DNA of 64,000 nt, taken from NCBI RefSeq assembly GCF_001625575.1, contig NZ_AUXV01000056.1:434001-498000 (forward strand), given 5' to 3'. Under the pieces are notes generated by a model. That model did not search any database and had not been told where the DNA came from. It saw only the letters and a list, made by a program, of their open reading frames with translations. Source of the stretch: Pseudoalteromonas luteoviolacea S2607. GTDB taxonomy: Bacteria; Pseudomonadota; Gammaproteobacteria; Enterobacterales; Alteromonadaceae. The position numbers and the translations under genes were made by a program. Below are positions 37,601 to 44,413 of the stretch, piece by piece. Within the stretch, counting starts at the first letter, position 1, and each line of letters starts with the position of its first letter.

Positions 37601-37823
37601 TAAAACTAATACCATCCAAGGCGCTTTCTAGACTTAAACAAATTTTTTGCTCGACATTTTCTGGTGTCGCACCAGGGTAAGGCACAATAATATCAATTTG
37701 ATAGGTGTCGATCTGTGGGAGTGTTTCCCTTTTAATTTGGGGTAAGCTAAAGAGACCAATTGCAAGAAACAAGACCATTAATATGTTTGCCGCTGTCGGG
37801 TGAGCAATAAAAAACCTAATCAT
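34692..37823 (-). CDS. RND-family efflux transporter, inner-membrane pump
   Basis: A 1043-residue resistance-nodulation-division pump (AcrB/HAE-like), expected to have twelve membrane helices and two large periplasmic loops. The N-terminus MIRFFIAHPTAANILMVLFLAIG is the first helix; GILMDDAIVIAESI in the fourth-helix region has the proton-relay aspartates, and the second half has SLAGIVVNDSILLVQFV. Its start overlaps the stop of the adaptor gene by one base (TGATG). It exports hydrophobic compounds with the MFP adaptor and an outer membrane channel; no TolC-type gene lies in the window. Next to the bmp locus, brominated products are possible substrates, which is inference. Confidence 0.92.
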   Translation of the reverse strand: MIRFFIAHPTAANILMVLFLAIGLFSLPQIKRETLPQIDTYQIDIIVPYPGATPENVEQKICLSLESALDGISFMEEKHCVARQNLGRMTVKMFEHGDFEQFTTDVKNAIDTIDDFPTQVEQWTINERGRTQDVVSVALAAKNGSLSRVELKALAEKVKQQLLRHPEIPIVEISDFSKHQLRVTASQDMLRQHKISVQELGNRVTSQNVELPLGTLKTPYSDTQIRMMDERRDAESLSSLVVSHGTQGNDVTIADLGEVKDTFEKDEKRIFYNDQQAAILTIKKNSVDDSLRVLEATEEVIEQVKRTLPDTVLLTLTSDNTSLVKDRISLLISNAWQGLLLVFGVMWLFFSFRYAFWVVMGLPVSFLASFFLMLHFGISINMLSMVALLLALGILMDDAIVIAESIGTKVEQGLEIKEAVLQGTLVVLPGVFSSFVTTLCIFVGLVFIEGNLGQILKVIPIVLISVITVSLIEAFLILPNHLSHALQTKSKETPFSIKVGEIRTKFEEKFRRWNDQILTLNHKLIKYRYLVIGSVVACFLFSLSMLISGTLKFTAFPDIDGDVLQGRLLMPNGTPFQVTQQTMEKIESALKRANGKLSQNEDTELVKAMTVTYGENPDYQDQGANLAYISVDLLSAEQRNTTIQVFSDTWREELGTLPEALTLSFKEPKLGPQGRAVDVRLKGDDIEQLTHAAYELKNWLKGYNGVQNITDNLRPGKPEYTLTLKPGTLDLGLNSAAIANQLRPAFQGTKLLETHVGLEDYEVTVKLSDESLDEYSDFDNFPIIHPTSRIAIPLSALVNIEQTRGFAVINRVDNLMSVSVYADVDSELNTASAVVGDLKKRFLHDLPTRYPNVTYSIEGEVKNAGITQASMRRAMLMGMIGIFLLLALQFHSYIEPLIVMVSIPLAMIGVIWGHFIMGINFSMPSLMGFISLAGIVVNDSILLVQFVKSRVKQGMSVHEAAAQASHDRFRAVVLTSITTIAGMTPLLFETSLQAQILIPLATSIVFGIMTSTCLVLLVLPCLYSILEDLGVAKPHTSHKSVHA

Positions 37824-39175
37824 CAGTGTAACTCCTTGCCATTCGCAGTGCTCAGCTGCGCAGGAGCCTCAGACAAGTCAAGTAATGTGCCCTCTATAGC
37901 GGGAAATAAATCCGTGGTAACTAGTTTTGCACCGTCTAAGCTGCTGTGTTGAAGTAAATAACTATCCTCTTGCTTTATCGAATCTGTAAGGTCTAACTTT
38001 CTCAATTGGTTATTGTCATCTGCAATCAGTGCGTAGCGACCTCTGACTGCATGTCTAGGAATAACAACAAAGTTTTGGGCGGCAGCGGTTAAAGAAACCT
38101 TTGCTCGCAAACCCGCAATTAAGGGTGGCCTTTCGCCAAGCTTGATCTTTTCATAGCTGTTTTGAATAGCGACCACAACCCCGATTGTTTGACTCTGGGG
38201 ATCAATTTCGTCACTTAAGCGTTCTATATTTGCCTGCCAAGTAATACCACTTTGGGATAATATTTCAACAGAAGCTGCCAACTCCTGAGCTTTTAGATAT
38301 GACGCCATGCCATCACTAGAAATGTTTTCTATATTGGGCCGTTGTTTGAAAAAGCCTGAGAATTGATTGAATGTGTTATAAGTAAATTGGGCATTGATTA
38401 ATACTTTTTCCACATCACTTGCACTAAATAGTGTGGCACCTTTTGTCACAAGCTGTGAGCGCTCAACATCCACCTTATGAATACGACCAGTAAAGGGTAA
38501 ACGAATTTCAGTTCGCTTGATATCCAGCTCAGCCTTATTAACGTCTGCTTCTGCTTTTTTAACTTGTGCTTGTAACGCTTTTATCTCAAGGGGTATTAAT
38601 CTTTTTTGGTTCAAATACCGTTGCAAATCTTGGCGTTGGACCAGCACACTTTGCTGCGCTCTATCTAATTCAGTTTGTGACACACCAGATTTGTCGAATA
38701 ACTTTTCAGTACGTTTAAACTCCGACTCTGCAATGCCGAGTTTGTGCTCGCTCAGCTTAATATCTAATTTGTTGTTATCTTGGGCAGTGCGCTTAGCCGC
38801 CAAATCAACTTGCGCTGCAGCTAAGTTGGCTTCTGCTTTGGCTAATTGTAACAAGTAGTCACTGTCATCGATTTTTATCAACAGCGTCTGCGCTTTAAAA
38901 ATCTCCCCTTTTTTTAGGGCTGGATGTATATAAGTAACAGTGCCTGTGACTTCTGCAAGACTGGTTAGTTGAATGTTGGGTTTAACTTTGCCGTAGCCCG
39001 TAATTTTGGGGCGTACAAATTGCTGAGTTAATACTTGATATTGAGCAGGCTGCCCAGCTTGCTCAATATTGTCATGTTGAATTGAAGATTTCAGCTTAAC
39101 AACCAATATCACCAATACAATGCCCACTACTATCGCAATTGGCAGGTTTTTTCTTGCACTAAAATTCCACCTCAT
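37823..39175 (-). CDS. RND periplasmic adaptor (membrane fusion protein)
   Basis: Adaptor of about 450 residues for the RND pump. From ATG 39175 it starts with a short cytoplasmic stretch and one membrane anchor (PIAIVVGIVLVILVVKL), then a lipoyl-like part, a long coiled-coil hairpin from about residue 100 to 190 (LLQLAKAEANLAAAQVDLAA ... ALQAQVKKAEADVNKAELDI), and the beta-barrel segment IRLPFTGRIHKVDV. A longer frame to 39259 lies wholly inside the TetR gene and is less likely; GGAGA precedes 39175. It overlaps the TetR gene end by 17 bases, so the three genes form one operon. Confidence 0.88.
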   Translation of the reverse strand: MRWNFSARKNLPIAIVVGIVLVILVVKLKSSIQHDNIEQAGQPAQYQVLTQQFVRPKITGYGKVKPNIQLTSLAEVTGTVTYIHPALKKGEIFKAQTLLIKIDDSDYLLQLAKAEANLAAAQVDLAAKRTAQDNNKLDIKLSEHKLGIAESEFKRTEKLFDKSGVSQTELDRAQQSVLVQRQDLQRYLNQKRLIPLEIKALQAQVKKAEADVNKAELDIKRTEIRLPFTGRIHKVDVERSQLVTKGATLFSASDVEKVLINAQFTYNTFNQFSGFFKQRPNIENISSDGMASYLKAQELAASVEILSQSGITWQANIERLSDEIDPQSQTIGVVVAIQNSYEKIKLGERPPLIAGLRAKVSLTAAAQNFVVIPRHAVRGRYALIADDNNQLRKLDLTDSIKQEDSYLLQHSSLDGAKLVTTDLFPAIEGTLLDLSEAPAQLSTANGKELH

Positions 39176-39803
39176 TGATGTCACTCTCCTTAAGTCCGAA
39201 TACAAATCGCTGGTATAAATCCTTTGTCCATTGCTCACCTTGAATTTCGGTGTCGTCAATTCCCCAAGCTTGTTGCCTTAGTGTTTTTAAAATGTAAGGA
39301 GAGACTAGCAACGTAATGAGCTGAAAAGCCGCCAATTTAGCTTTTCTTAAATCTTCTATTCCCGTTTCTTGCTGAATAAACTGAGGCAAAAACTTAGAAA
39401 CACGGGTTGGAAAAGCTTCCATAAAAGCTTGTGCAAGAGGTGTCGTTTTATTCAATACTTCTTCACTCAGTAAGTGAACAAAGCCCGGGTGGGTATGAAG
39501 TATTTCTGCAAAGCGACAAATAAACAAATAAAGCGGCTTTTTATGCTCACTAAGGATTTCAAACTGAGCAAAGTGTTCATCCGCTAACGATTGTATCAAT
39601 TGGACAAAGAGGTTTTCTTTGCCACCAAAGTAATACTTTATCATCGCGGAATTAATACCCGCTTCTGCCGCTATGTCTCGAATTGTTATTTGACTATAAG
39701 ACTTTAAATTTAATAGCTCTTTTGCAGCCAATATCAACTTTGCACGCTGCTCAGCTTGCTTCACCTCACAGACAGGCCTGCCTCTTGTGACTTTTGTTGT
39801 CAT
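39159..39803 (-). CDS. TetR-family regulator of the efflux operon
   Basis: A 214-residue TetR-type repressor. The N-terminal helix-turn-helix is ITIRDIAAEAGINSAMIKYYFGGKENLFVQLIQSL (about residues 40-74), followed by a helical ligand-binding domain. It is the first gene of the operon with the adaptor and RND pump, an arrangement typical of self-regulated efflux. A partly palindromic AT-rich site lies 29-50 bases upstream of its start. The inducer is unknown; a brominated metabolite is an attractive guess only. Confidence 0.9.
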   Translation of the reverse strand: MTTKVTRGRPVCEVKQAEQRAKLILAAKELLNLKSYSQITIRDIAAEAGINSAMIKYYFGGKENLFVQLIQSLADEHFAQFEILSEHKKPLYLFICRFAEILHTHPGFVHLLSEEVLNKTTPLAQAFMEAFPTRVSKFLPQFIQQETGIEDLRKAKLAAFQLITLLVSPYILKTLRQQAWGIDDTEIQGEQWTKDLYQRFVFGLKESDINEVEF

Positions 39804-39831
39804 ACCTTAACTCCAACACCTTTTTTATTTT

Positions 39832-39853
39832 TTTAATCACGTAGTTAATTAAA
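39832..39853. promoter_or_regulatory. Candidate TetR operator
   Basis: TTTAATCACGT followed by AGTTAATTAAA, an imperfect inverted repeat directly upstream of the TetR gene. Its right half (TTAATTAAAT), its TTAATC core and its centre match the larger palindrome upstream of the LuxR-type gene at 41217-41242. Confidence 0.5.
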
Positions 39854-39899
39854 TAAAAAGATTTAGCCACAGTCAACAGATGTTTATTCTTTAATCAGA

Positions 39900-40799
39900 T
39901 TAAATTGCGGCGCCTTGATACCAAAGTTCATAGCTGGTAAATGACACTTCCAGCAAAATCAACAAGAGTAAGAAACTTACAAGTTGACCTACTTTAACCT
40001 TTGAGCAGACATATGCACCAAGCGGAGCCCCAACAACGACAATAGGAATTGCTGCAAGTAAGTAACTTTCGATTTGTGGAGTAATGGCATTTAAATGCCA
40101 CGCATTGATTGCGCTTCCAACTAACGAAGTAAATGCCATCACTACAACAGAAGTTGCCGTCGCCTTTTTAATATCCGCATTATAGGCAATCACTAGTAAC
40201 GCAAATAGCGCAATATCAGATCCTGAGCCCACTAACCCACTTGCAATACCGCCGCAAAACGCAACTAGCATAAACCGCGCTGTGCTTGGATTAATTCGCT
40301 GGGCACTCTCTTGGTGATGCGCCTTTCTCCACCAACGCAGCAACATGGTCACCGCAAAACACAGCAGCAAAAAACTGAAAATGGACTTCACTACCAACCT
40401 TGGCGATAAAGGCGCTATATATATTAAACTGATTGCTACACCTAAGGCAGACATAGGCAACGCTAAGAGGACGAGGTTTGTATATATCGGTATGCGACGG
40501 CACAATATTGTTATTGTTGCGGCTGTCATGCCAAAACTTTGTATTGCCAACGAGAAAACTTTGGCAGTGCTTGGCTCAATGTGCAGGACTTTGGTCATGA
40601 CTGGGAATGCCACAGCCCCTCCTCCTAACGCCGTACCACCTGCGACAAATGACCCAAGTGCCATGGTAGCTGCAATTTCAACTTCCTGCAGGATTTGCAA
40701 TAAAGCGCTTGAAAATCCTTGCATCCAAATCAACGCTGCATAAATAAAAAGCGTGAAGTATAAAGGCCATGTCGTTGGCTTTCTTAGTTTATCAATCAT
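39900..40799 (-). CDS. TauE/SafE-family membrane permease
   Basis: A 299-residue polytopic membrane protein of the sulphite exporter TauE/SafE (DUF81) family. It shows the paired glycine-rich motifs of the family: GGTALGGGAVAFPVMTKVL near residues 53-71 and FCGGIASGLVGSGSDIALFAL near 175-195, with about eight hydrophobic segments. Members export sulphite, sulphoacetate or other organic anions; the substrate here is unknown. It is transcribed alone, upstream of and in the same direction as the TetR gene with a 96-base gap. Confidence 0.82.
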   Translation of the reverse strand: MIDKLRKPTTWPLYFTLFIYAALIWMQGFSSALLQILQEVEIAATMALGSFVAGGTALGGGAVAFPVMTKVLHIEPSTAKVFSLAIQSFGMTAATITILCRRIPIYTNLVLLALPMSALGVAISLIYIAPLSPRLVVKSIFSFLLLCFAVTMLLRWWRKAHHQESAQRINPSTARFMLVAFCGGIASGLVGSGSDIALFALLVIAYNADIKKATATSVVVMAFTSLVGSAINAWHLNAITPQIESYLLAAIPIVVVGAPLGAYVCSKVKVGQLVSFLLLLILLEVSFTSYELWYQGAAI

Positions 40800-40935
40800 G
40801 ATATTTCCCAGTCCCTGCTACGATTGCGAGCATTCTAACAAAAGGAAAATATCCATGCGAATAGTCTTTTAGGACCATAGCTGTTTCACTCCTTGTCTTA
40901 AAATTGACCGTTATACGAAACGTAAAAAATAACCG

Positions 40936-40993
40936 ATCAATTCATTTGATTGTCAATTGTGAACTTTTTTTCTCATTTTTTGATTTAGATCAA
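40936..40993. promoter_or_regulatory. FNR-type box and adjacent inverted repeat
   Basis: At 40980-40993 stands TTGATTTAGATCAA, a perfect match to the FNR/Anr consensus TTGATN4ATCAA. At 40936-40950 the arms occur in reverse order (ATCAA-TTCAT-TTGAT). They lie 140-190 bases upstream of the TauE-family gene and about 340 bases upstream of the LuxR-type gene. Confidence 0.5.
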
Positions 40994-41064
40994 CTTGACT
41001 TTTTTTTATGAAAAGTCATGATACTCGCAAATTCGTGTTATATCCATTAAAAACAATCAGATAG

Positions 41065-41083
41065 TGGGAATATCTTATTCCCA
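41065..41083. promoter_or_regulatory. 19-base palindrome in the TauE-LuxR spacer
   Basis: TGGGAATA-TCT-TATTCCCA, perfect eight-base arms. Operator-like, with no known match that I can name. Confidence 0.45.
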
Positions 41084-41216
41084 AAAACAAAACAAATCAG
41101 GGTATATAAATATTTTTATACAGTTAAAAAAGCGTAAAAGAACATTTTTTTAAACTTTTATACTTATTTAACACACAATTCTTTCACTTTTCGTTGATAT
41201 CAATTCCCCGTTCATG

Positions 41217-41242
41217 TTTAATTAATCGTGCGATTAATTAAA
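41217..41242. promoter_or_regulatory. 26-base palindrome upstream of the LuxR-type gene
   Basis: Perfect 12-base arms (TTTAATTAATCG and CGATTAATTAAA) around TG, 91 bases upstream of the LuxR-type start codon. It resembles the site before the TetR gene at 39832-39853, so the TetR protein may also act here. The remaining 40800-41332 spacer is AT-rich without a gene. Confidence 0.55.
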
Positions 41243-41332
41243 TGGAAGACCGTCAAAACAAGATCGGATAAGATCCATAGAAGCGATTAACCGATGTGCC
41301 TTTTGAGATCGTATTTGTAAAGGAGAATGCAT

Positions 41333-42001
41333 ATGTTTTTGGGTTGCACTAAAGAATTGTCTAGCGTATTAAAAGCAATCGAATTGTTGAAAACATCGAT
41401 TTTTGAACATTCACTAGATGGAACAATATTTCAAGAAGCGATGTCCTTCGCTGAGTCAGATGAACTTTATTTAGCACTAATAGATAAAACTAGCTTAGAG
41501 GTTAAAACCGAATATTTACGTTCATTTCCAGAGCACTTCAAGGAAGATTTATTGACAGTTGCAAAACTTAAGAAATTTAAAAACCTAAATTTACTAAAAA
41601 GCTTATGTAAAGACAGAAACCCATTATCCGATGTAACCGTCTACGACTTAGACAATCCCAACTCAAAATATCTGACACTGGTGGCTTTTAACAACAAGCG
41701 TTCAAATCGCAGTGCCCCTGCGTCCTATTTAATTGAACTTATATTGCCTTATCTACATAAAGCACTCATTGCACGCTATCAATCAGATAAAACCAACCGC
41801 TCACCGATTAAATCTCTGACCTGTCGTGAGAAAGAAGTACTAGATTGGATTTCATCTGGTAAAACAAATGGTGAGATCGGTATGATCCTTGGAATTAGTC
41901 AATACACGGTAAAAAACCATGTTGCAAAAATCCTTGAAAAACTGAACGCGCCGAATCGCTCTGCGGCTATGGCGCTGAGTAAAGAACTGGGCCACAGATA
42001 A
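41333..42001 (+). CDS. LuxR-family regulator with unknown sensory domain
   Basis: A DNA-binding regulator of about 222 residues. The C-terminal GerE/LuxR helix-turn-helix is clear: SLTCREKEVLDWISSGKTNGEIGMILGISQYTVKNHVAKIL (about residues 160-201), then KLNAPNRSAAMA. The N-terminal 150 residues do not show a receiver aspartate or an obvious autoinducer-binding set of tryptophans, and resemble the EpsA-type LuxR proteins in general layout. ATG 41333 is used because GGAG lies seven bases upstream; ATG 41327 is too close to it. It is monocistronic with a long 5' region full of palindromes, suggesting tight control. Confidence 0.88.
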   Translation: MFLGCTKELSSVLKAIELLKTSIFEHSLDGTIFQEAMSFAESDELYLALIDKTSLEVKTEYLRSFPEHFKEDLLTVAKLKKFKNLNLLKSLCKDRNPLSDVTVYDLDNPNSKYLTLVAFNNKRSNRSAPASYLIELILPYLHKALIARYQSDKTNRSPIKSLTCREKEVLDWISSGKTNGEIGMILGISQYTVKNHVAKILEKLNAPNRSAAMALSKELGHR

Positions 42002-42098
42002 ATGTGTTTGCCTAGGTACATGAAAATACTCATGTCGCACACGATGTATCTATGTCTAAATGTGATTTTTAAGGTGCTTTAAGGCTTGAATCGTTATG

Positions 42099-42461
42099 CT
42101 ACAATTTAATATCGTTTGATTCAGACCATACTCGCAGTAATTCCAGTATTCCCAGAGCAGACCGGCCAAACTCAGTTAACTCGTAAGTAACTGCAACAGG
42201 CCGGTCACTAATCACCTTTCTAATCACCATTCCCTCTAGCTCAAGCTCTTTTAGCCGTTGATCAACCATTTTTTTCGTCGCTCCTCCAAGAAGTCGAACT
42301 AAGTCATTGAACCTCACCGGTTCATCTTTCAAATGATATATAATTGACCCTTTCCACTTCCCTCCAATTAAACGCATTCCTTTCTCAATTGCACAGGGTT
42401 CATCACAAGCATTGAAAACTTTTTTTCTACCTTTACTATCTGTTTCTATTGAGCTTTTCAT
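42099..42461 (-). CDS. HxlR-family transcriptional regulator
   Basis: A 120-residue winged-helix regulator of the HxlR/YodB/QorR type. It has the family signature CAIEKGMRLIGGKWKGSIIYHL and RFNDLVRLLGGATKKMVDQRLKELELEGMV. Cys19 and Cys23 (NACDEPC) precede the DNA-binding part, where family members such as YodB carry the cysteine that reacts with quinones or diamide. It is divergent from the mdaB-like operon, and repeated operator-like sites fill the spacer. A role as quinone/electrophile-responsive repressor is inferred. Confidence 0.9.
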   Translation of the reverse strand: MKSSIETDSKGRKKVFNACDEPCAIEKGMRLIGGKWKGSIIYHLKDEPVRFNDLVRLLGGATKKMVDQRLKELELEGMVIRKVISDRPVAVTYELTEFGRSALGILELLRVWSESNDIKL

Positions 42462-42480
42462 AATTTCTTCATAAATATAA

Positions 42481-42534
42481 CTAGGTTACTAAAAGTATAC
42501 TAATTGATCTTACTTACTAGGTTCCTAAACTATA
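42481..42534. promoter_or_regulatory. Repeated HxlR operator candidates
   Basis: Two direct repeats 36 bases apart: CTAGGTTACTAAAAGTATA at 42481-42499 and CTAGGTTCCTAAACTATA at 42517-42534. The first contains TACT-AAA-AGTA, the inverted pair typical of YodB/HxlR-type sites. They fill the 119-base spacer between the HxlR gene and the mdaB-like gene. Confidence 0.65.
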
Positions 42535-42580
42535 CCACACACATAATCTGTTGCGAAAATAAGTAAATCAGGAGACCTAT

Positions 42581-43162
42581 ATGAGTAATGTTTTAATCAT
42601 CAACGGCCATCATTACTACCCTTTCTCTGAAGGCAAATTAAATGCCACATTAGTTGACCACGCAAGGATGATGTTTGAGCACCAAGGTCATCGCGTCCGT
42701 ACAGTATCAATGAAGGATGAAATCGATATAGAACAGGAACTTAATAACCATAAATGGGCTGATTTTGTATTATTCCAGTCTCCGATAAATTGGATGGGGG
42801 TAACATGGTCGTTTAAGAAATATATGGATGAAGTATATACAGCAGGCATGGCTGGGGCATTGTGCGAAGGAGACGGCCGAAGCGCACAACAACCGAAAAG
42901 CAACTATGGCGGTGGCGGAAAATTATCTGGCAAGAAATATATGTTTTCTGTCACTTTGAACGCACCCGAAGAGGCTTTTAATAATAAAGATGAATTTTTC
43001 GATGGCAAATCTATCGATGATCTACTATTCCCTATGCATATGAATTTTAAATTTTTTGATATGGCACCTTTGCCAACGTTTGCCTGCTACGACGTAATGA
43101 AAAATGCAGATATTGAAGCCGACTTAACACGTTTCACAGCACACATAACACAGTACTTTTGA
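42581..43162 (+). CDS. mdaB: MdaB-like NAD(P)H quinone reductase
   Basis: A flavodoxin-fold oxidoreductase of 193 residues, the same length as E. coli MdaB, which reduces quinones by two electrons using NADPH and FAD. It matches the family from VLIINGHHYYPFSEGKLN at the start, WADFVLFQSPINWMGVTWSFKKYMDEVY in the middle and NAPEEAF then PLPTFACYDV near the end. Good Shine-Dalgarno (CAGGAG) before ATG 42581. It is the first gene of the four-gene operon divergent from the HxlR gene. A role in detoxifying quinones is family knowledge. Confidence 0.88.
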   Translation: MSNVLIINGHHYYPFSEGKLNATLVDHARMMFEHQGHRVRTVSMKDEIDIEQELNNHKWADFVLFQSPINWMGVTWSFKKYMDEVYTAGMAGALCEGDGRSAQQPKSNYGGGGKLSGKKYMFSVTLNAPEEAFNNKDEFFDGKSIDDLLFPMHMNFKFFDMAPLPTFACYDVMKNADIEADLTRFTAHITQYF

Positions 43163-43172
43163 GGACAAAATC

Positions 43173-43718
43173 ATGCCCAACAATTATACAAATAAACTTC
43201 ATCCAGGTATGAAATTTCCCGAATTTTCATTACCCCTCCTAAATGGTGAGGTACGCACCGTAGGCAAGCCACAAAATGGACTAGACTGGCAACTCGTTCT
43301 GATATACCGAGGCCAACACTGTCCACTTTGTACAAAATACCTTAATCAATTACAAGTTTTAAAGAGTGAGTTTAATGACATCGGCGTAGATATTATTGCC
43401 GTGTCTGGCGATAGTAAGGCTCAGCTTGAGACTCATCTTGAAAAGTTAACCATCGACTATACGATTGCCTATGGTTTGACCATAGAGCAAATGAAAGTGT
43501 ATGGATTGTACATTTCAGATCCTCGCTCTGCTGAAGAAACTGACCATCCATTTTCAGAGCCGGGCCTATTTGTAATAAACGAAGATGGTTTGGTTCAAGT
43601 AGTCGATATATCCAATAACCCATTTGTCAGGCCTGAACTCGGGGCTTTAAAAAATGGTTTGGCATGGATCCGTAACCCAGACAATCACTACCCGATACGT
43701 GGGATGCATACATATTAA
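43173..43718 (+). CDS. Peroxiredoxin-like (AhpC/TSA) protein
   Basis: A 181-residue thioredoxin-fold protein of the AhpC/TSA group. It has PGMKFPEFSLPLLNGEV at the start and the active-site region IYRGQHCPLCTKYLNQL near residues 48-64, where HCPLC gives a CxxC pair, as in peroxiredoxin-like proteins rather than classical two-cysteine enzymes. No signal peptide. It lies ten bases after the mdaB-like gene, so is co-transcribed, and probably reduces peroxides or disulphides arising from redox-cycling compounds (inference). Confidence 0.85.
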   Translation: MPNNYTNKLHPGMKFPEFSLPLLNGEVRTVGKPQNGLDWQLVLIYRGQHCPLCTKYLNQLQVLKSEFNDIGVDIIAVSGDSKAQLETHLEKLTIDYTIAYGLTIEQMKVYGLYISDPRSAEETDHPFSEPGLFVINEDGLVQVVDISNNPFVRPELGALKNGLAWIRNPDNHYPIRGMHTY

Positions 43719-43793
43719 TTCTCAAACATGGGCGTGCGTGACTCTGCTTGCGTACGCCTCACTATTACTTTGGCTTAATAATGGCAGTTTATA

Positions 43794-44402
43794 ATGAAAA
43801 ACAATAAAATTTTGCTCCTTTTTGCACACCCGTCTAAACATCGCTCGAGTGTCAATGCGCCGATGTTTGAATATGCGAAATCTCTAGACTACGTGACCGC
43901 GGTCGATCTCTATGCACAATACCCCACCTATCAAATTGATATTGATAAAGAGCAACAACGGCTGAATGCGCATAATGTAGTGATTTTTCAATTTCCTTTT
44001 TATTGGTACTCGACACCTTCGATTTTAAAAGAATGGCAAGACTTGGTGCTCGAATATGGGTATGCATATGGACAAGGTGGAGACGCACTTAAAGGCAAAT
44101 TATTCATCTGTGCGATTAGCGCTGGCGGTAAAGAAGAAGCCTACCGGGCCAAGGGATATAATCATTTTACAGTCAGAGAGTTACTCCAACCTCTTGAACA
44201 AACGGCGTATATTACAGGGATGACCTATTTACCGCCATTTGCACTGTTTAGTAGCCGCTCTGCACAAACAAGCGGAACAATTTCGGCACACCTTAAGCAC
44301 TGGAAAACACTGCTCCAAGCATTACATCAAAATACAATCGAACCAGACACCACGGAGTCATTGATTACTATAAATGACCTGTTGGACACGAGTGAAAATT
44401 AG
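43794..44402 (+). CDS. kefF: KefF-like NAD(P)H oxidoreductase
   Basis: A 202-residue flavodoxin-fold protein of the KefF/MdaB group. Conserved segments include LLFAHPSKHRSSVNAPMFEYA, VVIFQFPFYWYSTPSILKEWQDLVL and KGKLFICAISAGGKEEAY. In E. coli KefF is the quinone-reducing ancillary subunit that activates the KefC K+ efflux system. The adjacent KefC-like gene, 11 bases downstream, supports this assignment. It lies 75 bases after the peroxiredoxin-like gene. Confidence 0.88.
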   Translation: MKNNKILLLFAHPSKHRSSVNAPMFEYAKSLDYVTAVDLYAQYPTYQIDIDKEQQRLNAHNVVIFQFPFYWYSTPSILKEWQDLVLEYGYAYGQGGDALKGKLFICAISAGGKEEAYRAKGYNHFTVRELLQPLEQTAYITGMTYLPPFALFSSRSAQTSGTISAHLKHWKTLLQALHQNTIEPDTTESLITINDLLDTSEN

Positions 44403-44413
44403 GAGTACGCCTT

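Noticed and set aside
34750..38858. Long plus-strand frames antisense to the RND and adaptor genes
   Set aside because: They mirror coding DNA with strong domain matches on the other strand and lack family resemblance themselves.
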